A stretch of DNA of 64,000 bases from JAAFHB01 sp963677935 (GTDB lineage: Bacteria; Bacteroidota; Bacteroidia; Bacteroidales; Prolixibacteraceae), in the NCBI GenBank assembly GCA_963677935.2, contig CAXXEH010000003.1:5456001-5520000 (forward strand), read 5' to 3'. The translations under genes were made by a program, and so were the position numbers. The notes below the pieces were generated by a model, which was given only the letters and a program-made list of their open reading frames with translations, was not told the origin of the DNA and did no database searches. Below are positions 18,335 to 26,247 of this stretch, one piece after another (the first letter of the stretch is position 1; each line of letters starts with the position of its first letter).

Positions 18335-18688
18335 ATGATGTGTTGTGGAAAAGTACGGGGAAGGAATTTCTGGATTAAAGTGGCTATTCTTGTTCCAATA
18401 GCCATTGCCGCAGGGATATTTGTATTTGGAAGTGTAGTTATGCTCCTATGGAACGGCCTGCTTCCGGCAATACTTGGAGTAAAGACAATCACTTTCTGGC
18501 AAGCTATTGGAATATTAGTATTGTCAAAAATCCTGTTCGGCGGATTCTGTGGAGGACGTGGTCATCGCAGATTCCATGGCCATGTGCATGACTGGCATGG
18601 GAAATGGATGCATCTGACTCCTGAACAGCGGGAGATGATGAAATCAGAATGGAAGGGAAGATGTGAGCATCCGGTGAAAGAGGAGTAA
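18335..18688 (+). CDS. Small membrane protein with His-rich cytosolic or periplasmic tail
   Basis: 117 residues. Two membrane helices (about 13-38 and 48-70) are followed by a Gly/His-rich stretch (GGRGHRRFHGHVHDWHGKW) and a short helix LTPEQREMMKSEWKGRCEHP resembling the LTPEQR motif of CpxP/Spy-like metal and stress proteins. It begins with a CC pair (MMCCGK). I do not recognise a named family, though short proteins of this layout recur in Bacteroidota. Histidine content suggests metal binding, which is inference only. It stands alone, diverging from the paralog-2 regulator and ending before a hairpin at 18756-18798. Confidence 0.75.
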   Translation: MMCCGKVRGRNFWIKVAILVPIAIAAGIFVFGSVVMLLWNGLLPAILGVKTITFWQAIGILVLSKILFGGFCGGRGHRRFHGHVHDWHGKWMHLTPEQREMMKSEWKGRCEHPVKEE

Positions 18689-18755
18689 TTTCCGGCCTGA
18701 TTTTTCAGAAATTGGGTTCACCAATGATAACCTTTGACGGGTATATTAAATAAAT

Positions 18756-18798
18756 AAACAGTCAGGAAGGTACAATTTGTACCGAAGCCTGACTGTTT
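18756..18798. terminator. Long palindromic hairpin between convergent genes, probable bidirectional terminator
   Basis: AAACAGTCAGG and its complement CCTGACTGTTT enclose a second complementary pair GGTACA/TGTACC, giving a nearly continuous stem of about 19 base pairs. It lies between the convergent 18335-18688 and 18899-19969 genes. Flanking U-tracts are short on both sides (TTTT and TTTATTT), so termination is likely but not certain. Confidence 0.6.
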
Positions 18799-18898
18799 TA
18801 AAATGAATGAAAAATTGAAAAACATTAGTGGACAGTGTTCGAAGAAACTTTATAGCGTAGCGACGAATCTTTGATTTATTTCCGGATAGTATAGCTAT

Positions 18899-19969
18899 TC
18901 AATTGTTTAATGATCCTCTTATTTTTACATTTTCAATATAATCTTTCATAAAAGCAGAGTAGTCACTGAATTGGCTGTAGAGTAATTTGAAAGAAGAACA
19001 GCCTGTGCCTGACCGGTCGAGAGGGCACCGCAGGTTGCGCGCCTCCTTGGCAAGTTCTGAATTCCAGACCGTTAAAAATGGATCAATAAAGACATTACCC
19101 AATGTCATTTCATCGAAAAGACAATATTTGACATCGCCATTTGAATCGATGTATGCTGCAATGGTTCCGCAAGGACAACTCTCCTTAAATGCATTATATT
19201 GATTTTTTTCAGCCGGTAAATGGTGACGGTGAGGCAGATCATACTGACACGGTTGAGTAATCTCGACAACGGTGTTACTCGCTTTTGAAGCCTTGATTAA
19301 TTCGTATTGGGCATTGGCCATCTCCACCCCCCAAATTACCTCGCGAACCAACCTTTTTTTTGCCCGTCCATCGGGGAACAAAACCCGGAATTTAAATTTG
19401 GAAACGCCAAGCAACGAAACAAAATGATAAGTTTTGACCACATCATCTAAATTGGACCTGCACAAAGAATACCTTACAGAAACATCCAATCCAGCATTAA
19501 TGGCAATTTTAATGGCATCAACTGTCTTACTGAATCCCATTTCGTCGTCTCGTAACCAGCTATGAAAAGTATCCCACCTCTTGTGATGATTATCTTCATA
19601 TTCTGACAGACCTGATGAATCGAGGCCGATCTGAATCCTGGTGACACCTGCATCGTTCAACTCTTTACATACTTCGGGATTCAATTCCCATCCCCGGGTA
19701 ACCAGCCTGACCCTTATCCCCAAAGATCTGGCAAATTTTGAGATATTCAATACTTTATCTTTTTCATTTAAAGGCTCCCCTCCGGTCAGGGTAATCCGGT
19801 CCATCATCGGATTTAAGGCCCGGACCTCTTTAATGATCCGGATGAAATCATCAGACGACAGCCGGTCAATATTCTTTCCTGATTGATTATAACAATGCCT
19901 GCAAGCCCCATCACATTTACGGGTTACTGCAAACCGAAGTTCGTCTGGTACAAAAGGATTTGAATCCAT
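18899..19969 (-). CDS. Radical SAM/SPASM-like enzyme
   Basis: About 356 residues. The radical SAM cluster motif CDGACRHC (CxxxCxxC, Cys19/23/26) lies near the N-terminus, followed by the glycine-rich SAM motif ITLTGGEPL. A C-terminal Cys-rich SPASM/twitch-like region (CPCGTIAAYIDSNGDVKYC, then NVF.DPF..VW and RCPLDRSGTGCSSF) predicts auxiliary Fe-S binding. SPASM enzymes modify peptides or carry out other radical chemistry; the substrate is unknown and I see no small precursor peptide beside it. Two adjacent ATGs (19972, 19969) could start it; the Shine-Dalgarno at 19975-19980 is better spaced for 19969. It diverges from the isoprenoid-like operon at 20164. Confidence 0.88.
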   Translation of the reverse strand: MDSNPFVPDELRFAVTRKCDGACRHCYNQSGKNIDRLSSDDFIRIIKEVRALNPMMDRITLTGGEPLNEKDKVLNISKFARSLGIRVRLVTRGWELNPEVCKELNDAGVTRIQIGLDSSGLSEYEDNHHKRWDTFHSWLRDDEMGFSKTVDAIKIAINAGLDVSVRYSLCRSNLDDVVKTYHFVSLLGVSKFKFRVLFPDGRAKKRLVREVIWGVEMANAQYELIKASKASNTVVEITQPCQYDLPHRHHLPAEKNQYNAFKESCPCGTIAAYIDSNGDVKYCLFDEMTLGNVFIDPFLTVWNSELAKEARNLRCPLDRSGTGCSSFKLLYSQFSDYSAFMKDYIENVKIRGSLNN

Positions 19970-19974
19970 CATTT

Positions 19975-19980
19975 ACCTCC
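19975..19980 (-). promoter_or_regulatory. Strong Shine-Dalgarno GGAGGT before the radical SAM gene
   Basis: Minus-strand GGAGGT, 2 bases before the ATG at 19972 and 5 bases before that at 19969. Canonical ribosome-binding sites are uncommon in Bacteroidota, so this one stands out and favours 19969 as the start. Confidence 0.6.
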
Positions 19981-20163
19981 GTTTAGTTCTACCGTTTTCG
20001 ACCTTTTCTGAATAAATCATCAAAGTGGTACGATCAATCATCAATAAATGGCTTTGAAAAAATGCCCTCACATCGTATTGATTCTTTTTGTAACTTTATA
20101 CATTACTATGGGACAAAAGCATAATAAAAGTACAAAATATTATCGGATATTGTATTCTTAAAA

Positions 20164-21006
20164 ATGAAACGGAATCCTGAACGGCAGGCAAAGGAGATGC
20201 GCTCCAAGGTTTTCCGCCATATGATCGAAACCCGCGGGTGGAAATACCATGTTTTTTTACGCTACCTCCGTTTGTTCAAATATGTTGCCTTTGCCCCCAC
20301 ACGGGGAGCATTTCTTGAATCGTATTATACGCTGATGCGATACCTTGATGATGTGGTCGATGGAGATGTTCCATTACCGGAAGATTATTCAAACGAAGTG
20401 GACTTCGTCGAGGATAAGATCAAATTTTCAATTAATCCGGTCAATCCGAGGGATGAGGCGGACTTCCTGATGAACTATTGCTTTGAACTGGCAGAAAGGT
20501 TTGGTGAAGATTTTCGTTCAGAAACAAAAGACATTCTGGACTCACTGAAGTTTGATGCTTGTCGGCGGGGCAAAACAATCATTTTCCCGAAAGAGGAATT
20601 GGACTTCCACTTTCATCTGCTGGATATCAGAGGAACAATCAGAGCCACTTTGAAAGTATTTAAAGATGATCCTGAAAAGTATAAAATTCTGGCGCCACTT
20701 GGAACAGCCTGTCGTTACCAATATGATATCGAAGACTTTGATTCGGACATTGCAGCTGGCTATGTGAATATATCGGAAGAAGAATGTGAGCTTTTTGAAA
20801 TTAAAATGGAAGATCTTTACCGGGTCGCATCTCCAAAAAGAAAAGTATGGCTTCGCCACCATGCGGAAGAGGGAATGGCATTTCTTTCGGAACACCGTAG
20901 GATAAAGGTTCAAGGTAAGTTTTCGCTTTTAGAAAGAGTCGTTTTTAAATTGGTTTATGAAATCCCTGCCAGGAAGGTATTCCGAAAAATACTTTCAGAA
21001 AACTGA
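20164..21006 (+). CDS. Squalene/phytoene-synthase-like trans-isoprenyl enzyme
   Basis: 280 residues, all-helical, no signal peptide. The first Asp-rich motif of the head-to-head isoprenyl synthase family is present as YYTLMRYLDDVVDGD (DDxxD at residues 62-66). A second acidic motif lies at YQYDIEDFDSDIAAGYVNIS (Asp188, 191, 193, 195), in the position where squalene and phytoene synthases carry DxxED...G.xY. Sequence outside these motifs is divergent, so I expect a family member with its own substrate and not a standard squalene or phytoene synthase. First gene of a tightly packed operon; the next gene starts 22 bases later. It could catalyse condensation of two prenyl diphosphates or act as a related prenyltransferase. 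Confidence 0.68.
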   Translation: MKRNPERQAKEMRSKVFRHMIETRGWKYHVFLRYLRLFKYVAFAPTRGAFLESYYTLMRYLDDVVDGDVPLPEDYSNEVDFVEDKIKFSINPVNPRDEADFLMNYCFELAERFGEDFRSETKDILDSLKFDACRRGKTIIFPKEELDFHFHLLDIRGTIRATLKVFKDDPEKYKILAPLGTACRYQYDIEDFDSDIAAGYVNISEEECELFEIKMEDLYRVASPKRKVWLRHHAEEGMAFLSEHRRIKVQGKFSLLERVVFKLVYEIPARKVFRKILSEN

Positions 21007-21027
21007 AGAGCGGATGATAGATAGGTC

Positions 21028-21867
21028 ATGAGTGATGAAAGGATAAAGATTCAGTCAGGTGGAGCTTTCCATCTGAACAAATGGTTTCTCGATTTTGTGG
21101 ATGAAAACGGAGGAACTATGATTTTCTATGCCGCAAAACTTACATGGCATGGTTTTTCAGCCTCTTATACGAGCTGGTTACATTATGAAAAATCTTCCGG
21201 AGTCGTTATTCGATCGCGATTTAGTAATGTTCAGATGCCGCAGATCAGCGATAACCTCATCACCTGGAACGATCCGAAATTTGGAGTTGCCGGAACATGG
21301 GAGTCAAGCGAGAAGATGGTTCAGGCCCGTTTGTTTAATTCTGAAGAGGGTTTCCTCGACTGGAAATGTTATCAGCCGGCCTCACAGGTTCAATTGAGAA
21401 TAAGCGATATTCTCCTGGAAGGGAGGGGATATGCTGAACAATTAATACTCACGGCGCCTCCCTGGAAAATTCCGATGGATGAATTGCGGTGGGGCCGTTT
21501 TGGTGCGGATGACTTTAACATCGTGTGGATTGAACTCAGGGAAAAGGAGAGGCAGAAATGGATTTGGCTCAACGGAGCTGAAGTTGAAAACTGCACCATT
21601 GAGGATGATCACTTTTCAATTCCGGAAAAGGGGCTGGATTTAAAGCTCGATCGGGGAGTGGTACTGGAGTCAGAGCAAAAGATTTTCTCTGTTGTCGAAA
21701 AGCTGATCCGCTATATTCCGGGATTCAACAAAGTCTTACCGCTCAGTTTTTTAATGGCTGATGAGACGAAATGGCTCAGTAAGGGGCAGCTTTATTCACA
21801 AAACAACGATGTTTGCAGTGGGATTGCTATACATGAACTGGTCAACTTCAAATCGTATCAGCCATGA
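21028..21867 (+). CDS. Putative CrtC/AttH-like lipocalin-fold protein (tentative)
   Basis: 279 residues, soluble, beta-rich. Features that recall the carotenoid 1,2-hydratase (CrtC)/AttH double-lipocalin family are an early WFLDFVDENGG..IFYAAKLTWHG strand pair, a central GRGYAEQLILTAPPWKIPM segment where that family has its G.GY.E/D motif, and WGRFGADDFNIVWIELRE. CrtC enzymes hydrate carotenoid double bonds, which would fit beside an isoprenoid synthase. Resemblance is weak, and the family could be unrelated. Its stop overlaps the start of the ABC ATPase gene by 4 bases (ATGA), so it is translationally coupled. Confidence 0.5.
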   Translation: MSDERIKIQSGGAFHLNKWFLDFVDENGGTMIFYAAKLTWHGFSASYTSWLHYEKSSGVVIRSRFSNVQMPQISDNLITWNDPKFGVAGTWESSEKMVQARLFNSEEGFLDWKCYQPASQVQLRISDILLEGRGYAEQLILTAPPWKIPMDELRWGRFGADDFNIVWIELREKERQKWIWLNGAEVENCTIEDDHFSIPEKGLDLKLDRGVVLESEQKIFSVVEKLIRYIPGFNKVLPLSFLMADETKWLSKGQLYSQNNDVCSGIAIHELVNFKSYQP

Positions 21868-22463
21868 TCCTGAAAGTGGAAAATATCGCCAAAGCATTCG
21901 GTAAAAACAAAGTACTGAAGAATGTTTCCTTTGAAATGGATTCCTCGTTGTTGTATGGAATTGTGGGGGAAAACGGATCAGGCAAATCGACCCTGTTGAA
22001 AATTATTGTCGGGGAATGGAAACCTGATCACGGTCGTATTTTTGCTGAGGGGCGAATTGGATATTGTCCGCAAAATGCTTTGCTCTTCTCTCAACTCACT
22101 GTGGATGAGAATCTGAGGTATTTCGCTGCCGCTTACCGGATTGAAAAGTCAGAATTCATCCGCCGAAGTGAATCGCTGATGGAATATTTCAATTTTAAAA
22201 AATACAAAAAGGAAAGAATATCAGGCTTAAGTGGAGGAACGCAGCAAAAAGTCAATCTTGCCATTGCGCTCCTTCATCAACCAAAATTACTGATTCTTGA
22301 TGAACCTTACAATGGATTTGACTGGGATACCTACCTAAAGTTCTGGAATTATACCAATCAGGTAAGGAAGGAGGGGTGTACCATTCTTGTGGTCGCCCAT
22401 CTTATCACTGAAAAGGAGCGGTTTGACCGGGTTTTTAACCTTGCAGAAGGAGAGCTGATATGA
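21864..22463 (+). CDS. ABC transporter ATP-binding protein
   Basis: 199 residues, a compact single nucleotide-binding domain. Walker A GENGSGKS (35-42), Q-loop YCPQN (about 67-71), signature LSGGTQQKV (122-130), Walker B LLILDEP (142-148) and H-loop His (VVAHL, about 179). The signature with GTQQK resembles ABC-2/CcmA-type exporters of lipids, polysaccharides or drugs. Overlaps both neighbours by 4 bases and pairs with the membrane protein directly downstream. The operon context suggests export or membrane insertion of the cluster's product. Confidence 0.92.
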   Translation: MILKVENIAKAFGKNKVLKNVSFEMDSSLLYGIVGENGSGKSTLLKIIVGEWKPDHGRIFAEGRIGYCPQNALLFSQLTVDENLRYFAAAYRIEKSEFIRRSESLMEYFNFKKYKKERISGLSGGTQQKVNLAIALLHQPKLLILDEPYNGFDWDTYLKFWNYTNQVRKEGCTILVVAHLITEKERFDRVFNLAEGELI

Positions 22464-23224
22464 ACGCAATGCGAATCATTACTGCGTTATCCATGATTTT
22501 GAGAATGTTGTTACGGCGAAGAATCATCCTTATCTCGCTGGTGGTATTACCTTTTGTGTTTCTCACCATTGTTGAATTGACCGCTCCGACGAGGTTTATC
22601 CCATTCCGGCTTGCTTCGCTTGATGTGAGTGTATTCATAAAGGAAAGTTTGAAAAAGATTGCACTGGTGTTCTTTTCAGTCACATCTACAGGCTTCCTGG
22701 TCTCCCTGCTTGCGCTGAATCTTGTTCAGATAGAAAACGATGTTACCCGCCGGCTTGTCATCTGTGGGTATCACCCTTTTGAACTGCTGATTTCCAATTT
22801 GCTAGCCCTTCTGTTGATTGTTCTTTCAATAGCCGTTTATATTGGATTACTCATCAACGAGTTCGTTGCAGTAAGGCATCTTCCCATGTTCATTTATGGT
22901 CTGATGTTAATCGGATTTGTTTACGGTTGTTATGGACTGACCATCGGCAGTCTGATAAAAGGTAAGCTGGAAGGGGTGTTTTTCATTGTTCTGCTGGCCA
23001 ACATTGATGCCGGATGGCTTCAAAATCCCATGTATTATGCTGAAGCGCACAACAATGTAATCATTCGCTACCTTCCGGCATACTATCCCTCCCAATCGGC
23101 AATCATTGCTGCTTTCTCTGATTATTCCGGCTCCAATGCGAGATTTTACAGCATCTTGTATGGAACCGGTTTTTTGATTCTGGCACTTCTTATTTTTTAT
23201 AACAAAATGCGAATTAAAAAATGA
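22460..23224 (+). CDS. ABC-2-like transporter permease
   Basis: 254 residues with about six membrane helices (about 18-38, 63-85, 106-130, 138-160, 165-185 and 228-248). The layout is that of an ABC-2-type permease: a cytoplasmic N-terminus with helix 1, long loops around 40-60 and 190-225, and helices clustered in the middle. Start overlaps the ATPase gene by 4 bases and its stop overlaps the ICMT-Lgt fusion gene by 4 bases, so it almost certainly forms a transporter with the upstream ATPase. The substrate is not shown by the sequence. Confidence 0.85.
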   Translation: MNAMRIITALSMILRMLLRRRIILISLVVLPFVFLTIVELTAPTRFIPFRLASLDVSVFIKESLKKIALVFFSVTSTGFLVSLLALNLVQIENDVTRRLVICGYHPFELLISNLLALLLIVLSIAVYIGLLINEFVAVRHLPMFIYGLMLIGFVYGCYGLTIGSLIKGKLEGVFFIVLLANIDAGWLQNPMYYAEAHNNVIIRYLPAYYPSQSAIIAAFSDYSGSNARFYSILYGTGFLILALLIFYNKMRIKK

Positions 23225-25098
23225 AAAAACTCCTTTTAGTAACCGGTAAATTGCTGTATGCAATAATTTTTCTCATTTTGATCCCGGTTGGTATATGGTT
23301 TTGGGCAAAGTTTACTGAGCAAATCATCACCTTACCCGTAATTGAGTCAAAGATTGCGGGTGAGATTTTGATGTTTATTGGGGCAGTACTCATGTTGTGG
23401 GCTATGTTTGCATTAATGTATTATGGCAAAGGATTGCCCATGAATGGTTACCCTCCGCCTGTTTTTGTCACAAAAGGGCCCTACCGGTTATTCCGTCACC
23501 CCATCTATTGGGGCTTTGGATTGCTGATGATTGGCTGTTTTATTTACATAGGTTCAGCAAGCGGAATCTGGCTGGTATCTCCATTGACGATTTTAGGAAT
23601 GGTTGCGCTTGTTCTGGGATACGAATCAATTGATTTGAAGAGGCGGTTTCCAGGTCAGACGATTCGGACAGTACTTGATTATCCTGAGCATAAATCAGGT
23701 ACTCCCGATTTCAGGGATCGGTTGACATCCTTGTTTTGGGTTGGTTCATATTTGATTCTCAGTAATTTTGTGATCGAAAAATTAAATGGCGCTGTGGCTC
23801 CCCTGGCAGGAGAACCACTGCGGTGGCTGGCTGCATTTGAGCATCCTTATTTACAGTTTATTGCGGTTGCTTTTTTAGTAATAACCCCGTTTTTGATCAA
23901 AAGAAAGAAAACGTTAAGAATATGGGAGGTCTCAGCATTTATAGCTTTATCTTACTCTTTTTTCATTGCATTATTGTATCCTTCAATTGGTGCACAATAT
24001 CTCTCACCGCAGAATTCAGCCCTTATTTCCGTCCCGGTATTCCTGATATTTATTTCCATTAAGGCGATTTTTCACCAGTCAAGGCAAACAACTGTCCTTT
24101 TTACATTAATCGCTGCTATTCTTGTTCTGATTCAGCTGACAGATAGTCGTTCGGCGGTACTCCATCTTGCTTGTTCAGTTGTGATATTTCTTTTATCGGC
24201 ATATTACCTGAAGATTTGGATTTTCTTAAAAAGCGGTTCCGAAAAGATTGCCAATTCCTGGAAAGAGTGGGTATTCGGCAAAGTGAGGGTGATCAATCAT
24301 GGTTTCTATGTTGGTTTCGGCGCCTTCTTCGGCATTTTGATTGCAGGTATTCTGGCAGGTACAGAATATTCTTTGGCGCTACTGGTTTTTACAGTTTTAG
24401 TCACGATATGCGCTGCGCTTTGGGCCCAGATCATCGAGGGTTCTGCCAAATTAAAAAGACCCTTTGGATATTATGGAGGAGTTGTTGGAATTCTGTTTGG
24501 ATCTCTTGCAGTGTGGGCAATGGGGCTGAATGGCTGGGTGATTATTGGAGTGGGATCTGTCGTGATGCCCTGGGTGCAAGCAGCTGGACGGTTACGATGT
24601 CTGGTAAATGGGTGCTGTCACGGCCGTCCATGTGATAATCCCTTCATTGGAATCAGGTATTTTCATCCCCGTTCAAGGGTGTGTAATATTTCAGGTTTAA
24701 AAGGTGAGCTGATCCATCCCACTCAGCTTTACTCCATTTTATGGCTCTTTTTAGTGGGTATTATTTTGTTTACCGTTTGGAATAAGTATGCTGTTTCACC
24801 ACCTCTTATTTTTGGTTTATACTTGATTTTTACCAGCCTTGGTCGTTTTGTGGAGGAAGCCTACAGGGGCGAGGTGCAAACTCCCAGTTTAAAAGGTCTT
24901 CACCTCTATCAGTGGACTGCAATCATTTCTGTTATTTGCGGCATCCTGATGACCGTCATTCAGATAGAACCTGTTGTTATTATTCCTGGCTTTAGCTGGG
25001 AATCGGTTTTGTTTGCTTCCATAAGTGGTTTATTTATCTTTTTTGCCATGGGAATCGATTTTCCTTACTCGAATGTGAGATTCTCGAGGTTGGTTTAA
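23221..25098 (+). CDS. ICMT-like methyltransferase fused to an Lgt-like membrane enzyme
   Basis: 625 residues with many membrane helices. Residues ~1-155 match the isoprenylcysteine carboxyl methyltransferase/phospholipid methyltransferase family: VTKGPYRLFRHPIYWGFGL (84-102) plus the C-terminal YESIDLKRRFPG block. Residues ~360-580 resemble prolipoprotein diacylglyceryl transferase (Lgt): GRLRCLVNGCCHGRPC (456-471), HPTQLY (499-504) and GRFVEEAYRGEVQ (541-553). The middle (170-340) is about six unassigned helices with only a faint PAP2-like SR...H motif. The true Lgt is presumably elsewhere in the genome. Fusion of a prenyl/lipid methyltransferase to an Lgt-like transferase within an isoprenoid-sulfotransferase operon is unusual. 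The ATG overlaps the permease stop by 4 bases. Confidence 0.78.
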   Translation: MKKLLLVTGKLLYAIIFLILIPVGIWFWAKFTEQIITLPVIESKIAGEILMFIGAVLMLWAMFALMYYGKGLPMNGYPPPVFVTKGPYRLFRHPIYWGFGLLMIGCFIYIGSASGIWLVSPLTILGMVALVLGYESIDLKRRFPGQTIRTVLDYPEHKSGTPDFRDRLTSLFWVGSYLILSNFVIEKLNGAVAPLAGEPLRWLAAFEHPYLQFIAVAFLVITPFLIKRKKTLRIWEVSAFIALSYSFFIALLYPSIGAQYLSPQNSALISVPVFLIFISIKAIFHQSRQTTVLFTLIAAILVLIQLTDSRSAVLHLACSVVIFLLSAYYLKIWIFLKSGSEKIANSWKEWVFGKVRVINHGFYVGFGAFFGILIAGILAGTEYSLALLVFTVLVTICAALWAQIIEGSAKLKRPFGYYGGVVGILFGSLAVWAMGLNGWVIIGVGSVVMPWVQAAGRLRCLVNGCCHGRPCDNPFIGIRYFHPRSRVCNISGLKGELIHPTQLYSILWLFLVGIILFTVWNKYAVSPPLIFGLYLIFTSLGRFVEEAYRGEVQTPSLKGLHLYQWTAIISVICGILMTVIQIEPVVIIPGFSWESVLFASISGLFIFFAMGIDFPYSNVRFSRLV

Positions 25099-25143
25099 TA
25101 AAAGAATATGGCTGAGTTCGGATAACGGTTAAAGCATTCTGAA

Positions 25144-26247
25144 ATGTTACGTAAATTGCCGTTGATTAACATCTCTCTTTTTGAATTTACCAGAAGAGTT
25201 TTTGTGGGTGGTAAAATATCCCTCAAGGGGATGTTCCTGCTCCCGCTTTATTATCTTCAGATCATACCTTCTCTCCCTTTTGAATTCCTTCAATTTCTGA
25301 TATACGGGCAACGGATAAAAAAAACGGTTATCTCAGATGATCCGGTTTTCATACTCGGTCACTACAGAAGCGGTACCACCTATTTGCAAAAACTGATGGT
25401 AAGCGATCAGCAATTTGGATTTCTGACCAACTATGATTCGTTGTTTTCAAATTCAAATCTTCTCTTTGGCAGGAGGATGAAGTATCTGTTCCAGGGAATT
25501 ATCAATATCTTCAAAATTAAGAATCCATTTTTTCATCAGAGCCTGGTTCATCTCTCAGAACCGGCAGAAGAAGATGATTATCTGATGAATAAAGGATCTG
25601 CCTATTCAGCTTACTGGGGGCTTATTTTTCCTAAGCAGTGGCGTGAATGGCTGAACGGTTCCCCCCAATTTTCGAATCAGGAGTATTGTAAAGGGTGGAT
25701 GAGGGAGTACCTGAAATTGATTAAATATGCCACTTTTAAGAACAAAGGGAAGCAGCTTGTTTTAAAGAGTCCGCCGAATATGGAGCGGATCAGATTGCTA
25801 TTGCAACTATTTCCGGAGGCAAAATTTGTTTATATCTGCCGCAATCCATGTCACCTCTATTATTCTGCCAGAAATATGTGGGTAAGGGCTATACTCAACT
25901 ATTACAGTTTACAGCAAATTTCAGACGAGGAACTGGATGAAATTATTTTTGATCACTTTATATATCTTATGGAGCAATACGAAAAGGAGAAGGTCTTTAT
26001 TCCAGACGGAAACCTGATTGAAATTACCTACGAGGAATTAAAGGATGATTCATTCAAGACCATCCAAAAGATATATGCCGATTTAGGACTACCCGGCTTT
26101 GAACTGGCCACTAAGGGCCTGTTGCATCGAATAGAAATGGAAACTGCCTACATGAACTTTGAGCATCAGTTCTGCGACAGCACTTTTAAAAAGATCGAAG
26201 AGCAGTGGGGAAAATATATTCACCAATGGAAGCAGTTAAGAATTTAA
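25144..26247 (+). CDS. PAPS-dependent sulfotransferase (Sulfotransferase_3-like)
   Basis: 367 residues. The 5'-phosphosulfate-binding loop is seen as FILGHYRSGTTYLQKLM near residues 69-85, and the 3'-phosphate-binding segment as FVYICRNPCHLYYSARNMW (about 228-246). This fits the family that transfers sulfate from PAPS to hydroxyl groups of lipids, sterols or sugars. N-terminal residues ~30-60 are hydrophobic and may associate with the membrane. It follows the ICMT-Lgt fusion by 45 bases on the same strand, probably the last gene of the operon. Its stop codon overlaps that of cysC on the other strand, which makes the PAPS donor precursor kinase. Confidence 0.85.
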   Translation: MLRKLPLINISLFEFTRRVFVGGKISLKGMFLLPLYYLQIIPSLPFEFLQFLIYGQRIKKTVISDDPVFILGHYRSGTTYLQKLMVSDQQFGFLTNYDSLFSNSNLLFGRRMKYLFQGIINIFKIKNPFFHQSLVHLSEPAEEDDYLMNKGSAYSAYWGLIFPKQWREWLNGSPQFSNQEYCKGWMREYLKLIKYATFKNKGKQLVLKSPPNMERIRLLLQLFPEAKFVYICRNPCHLYYSARNMWVRAILNYYSLQQISDEELDEIIFDHFIYLMEQYEKEKVFIPDGNLIEITYEELKDDSFKTIQKIYADLGLPGFELATKGLLHRIEMETAYMNFEHQFCDSTFKKIEEQWGKYIHQWKQLRI

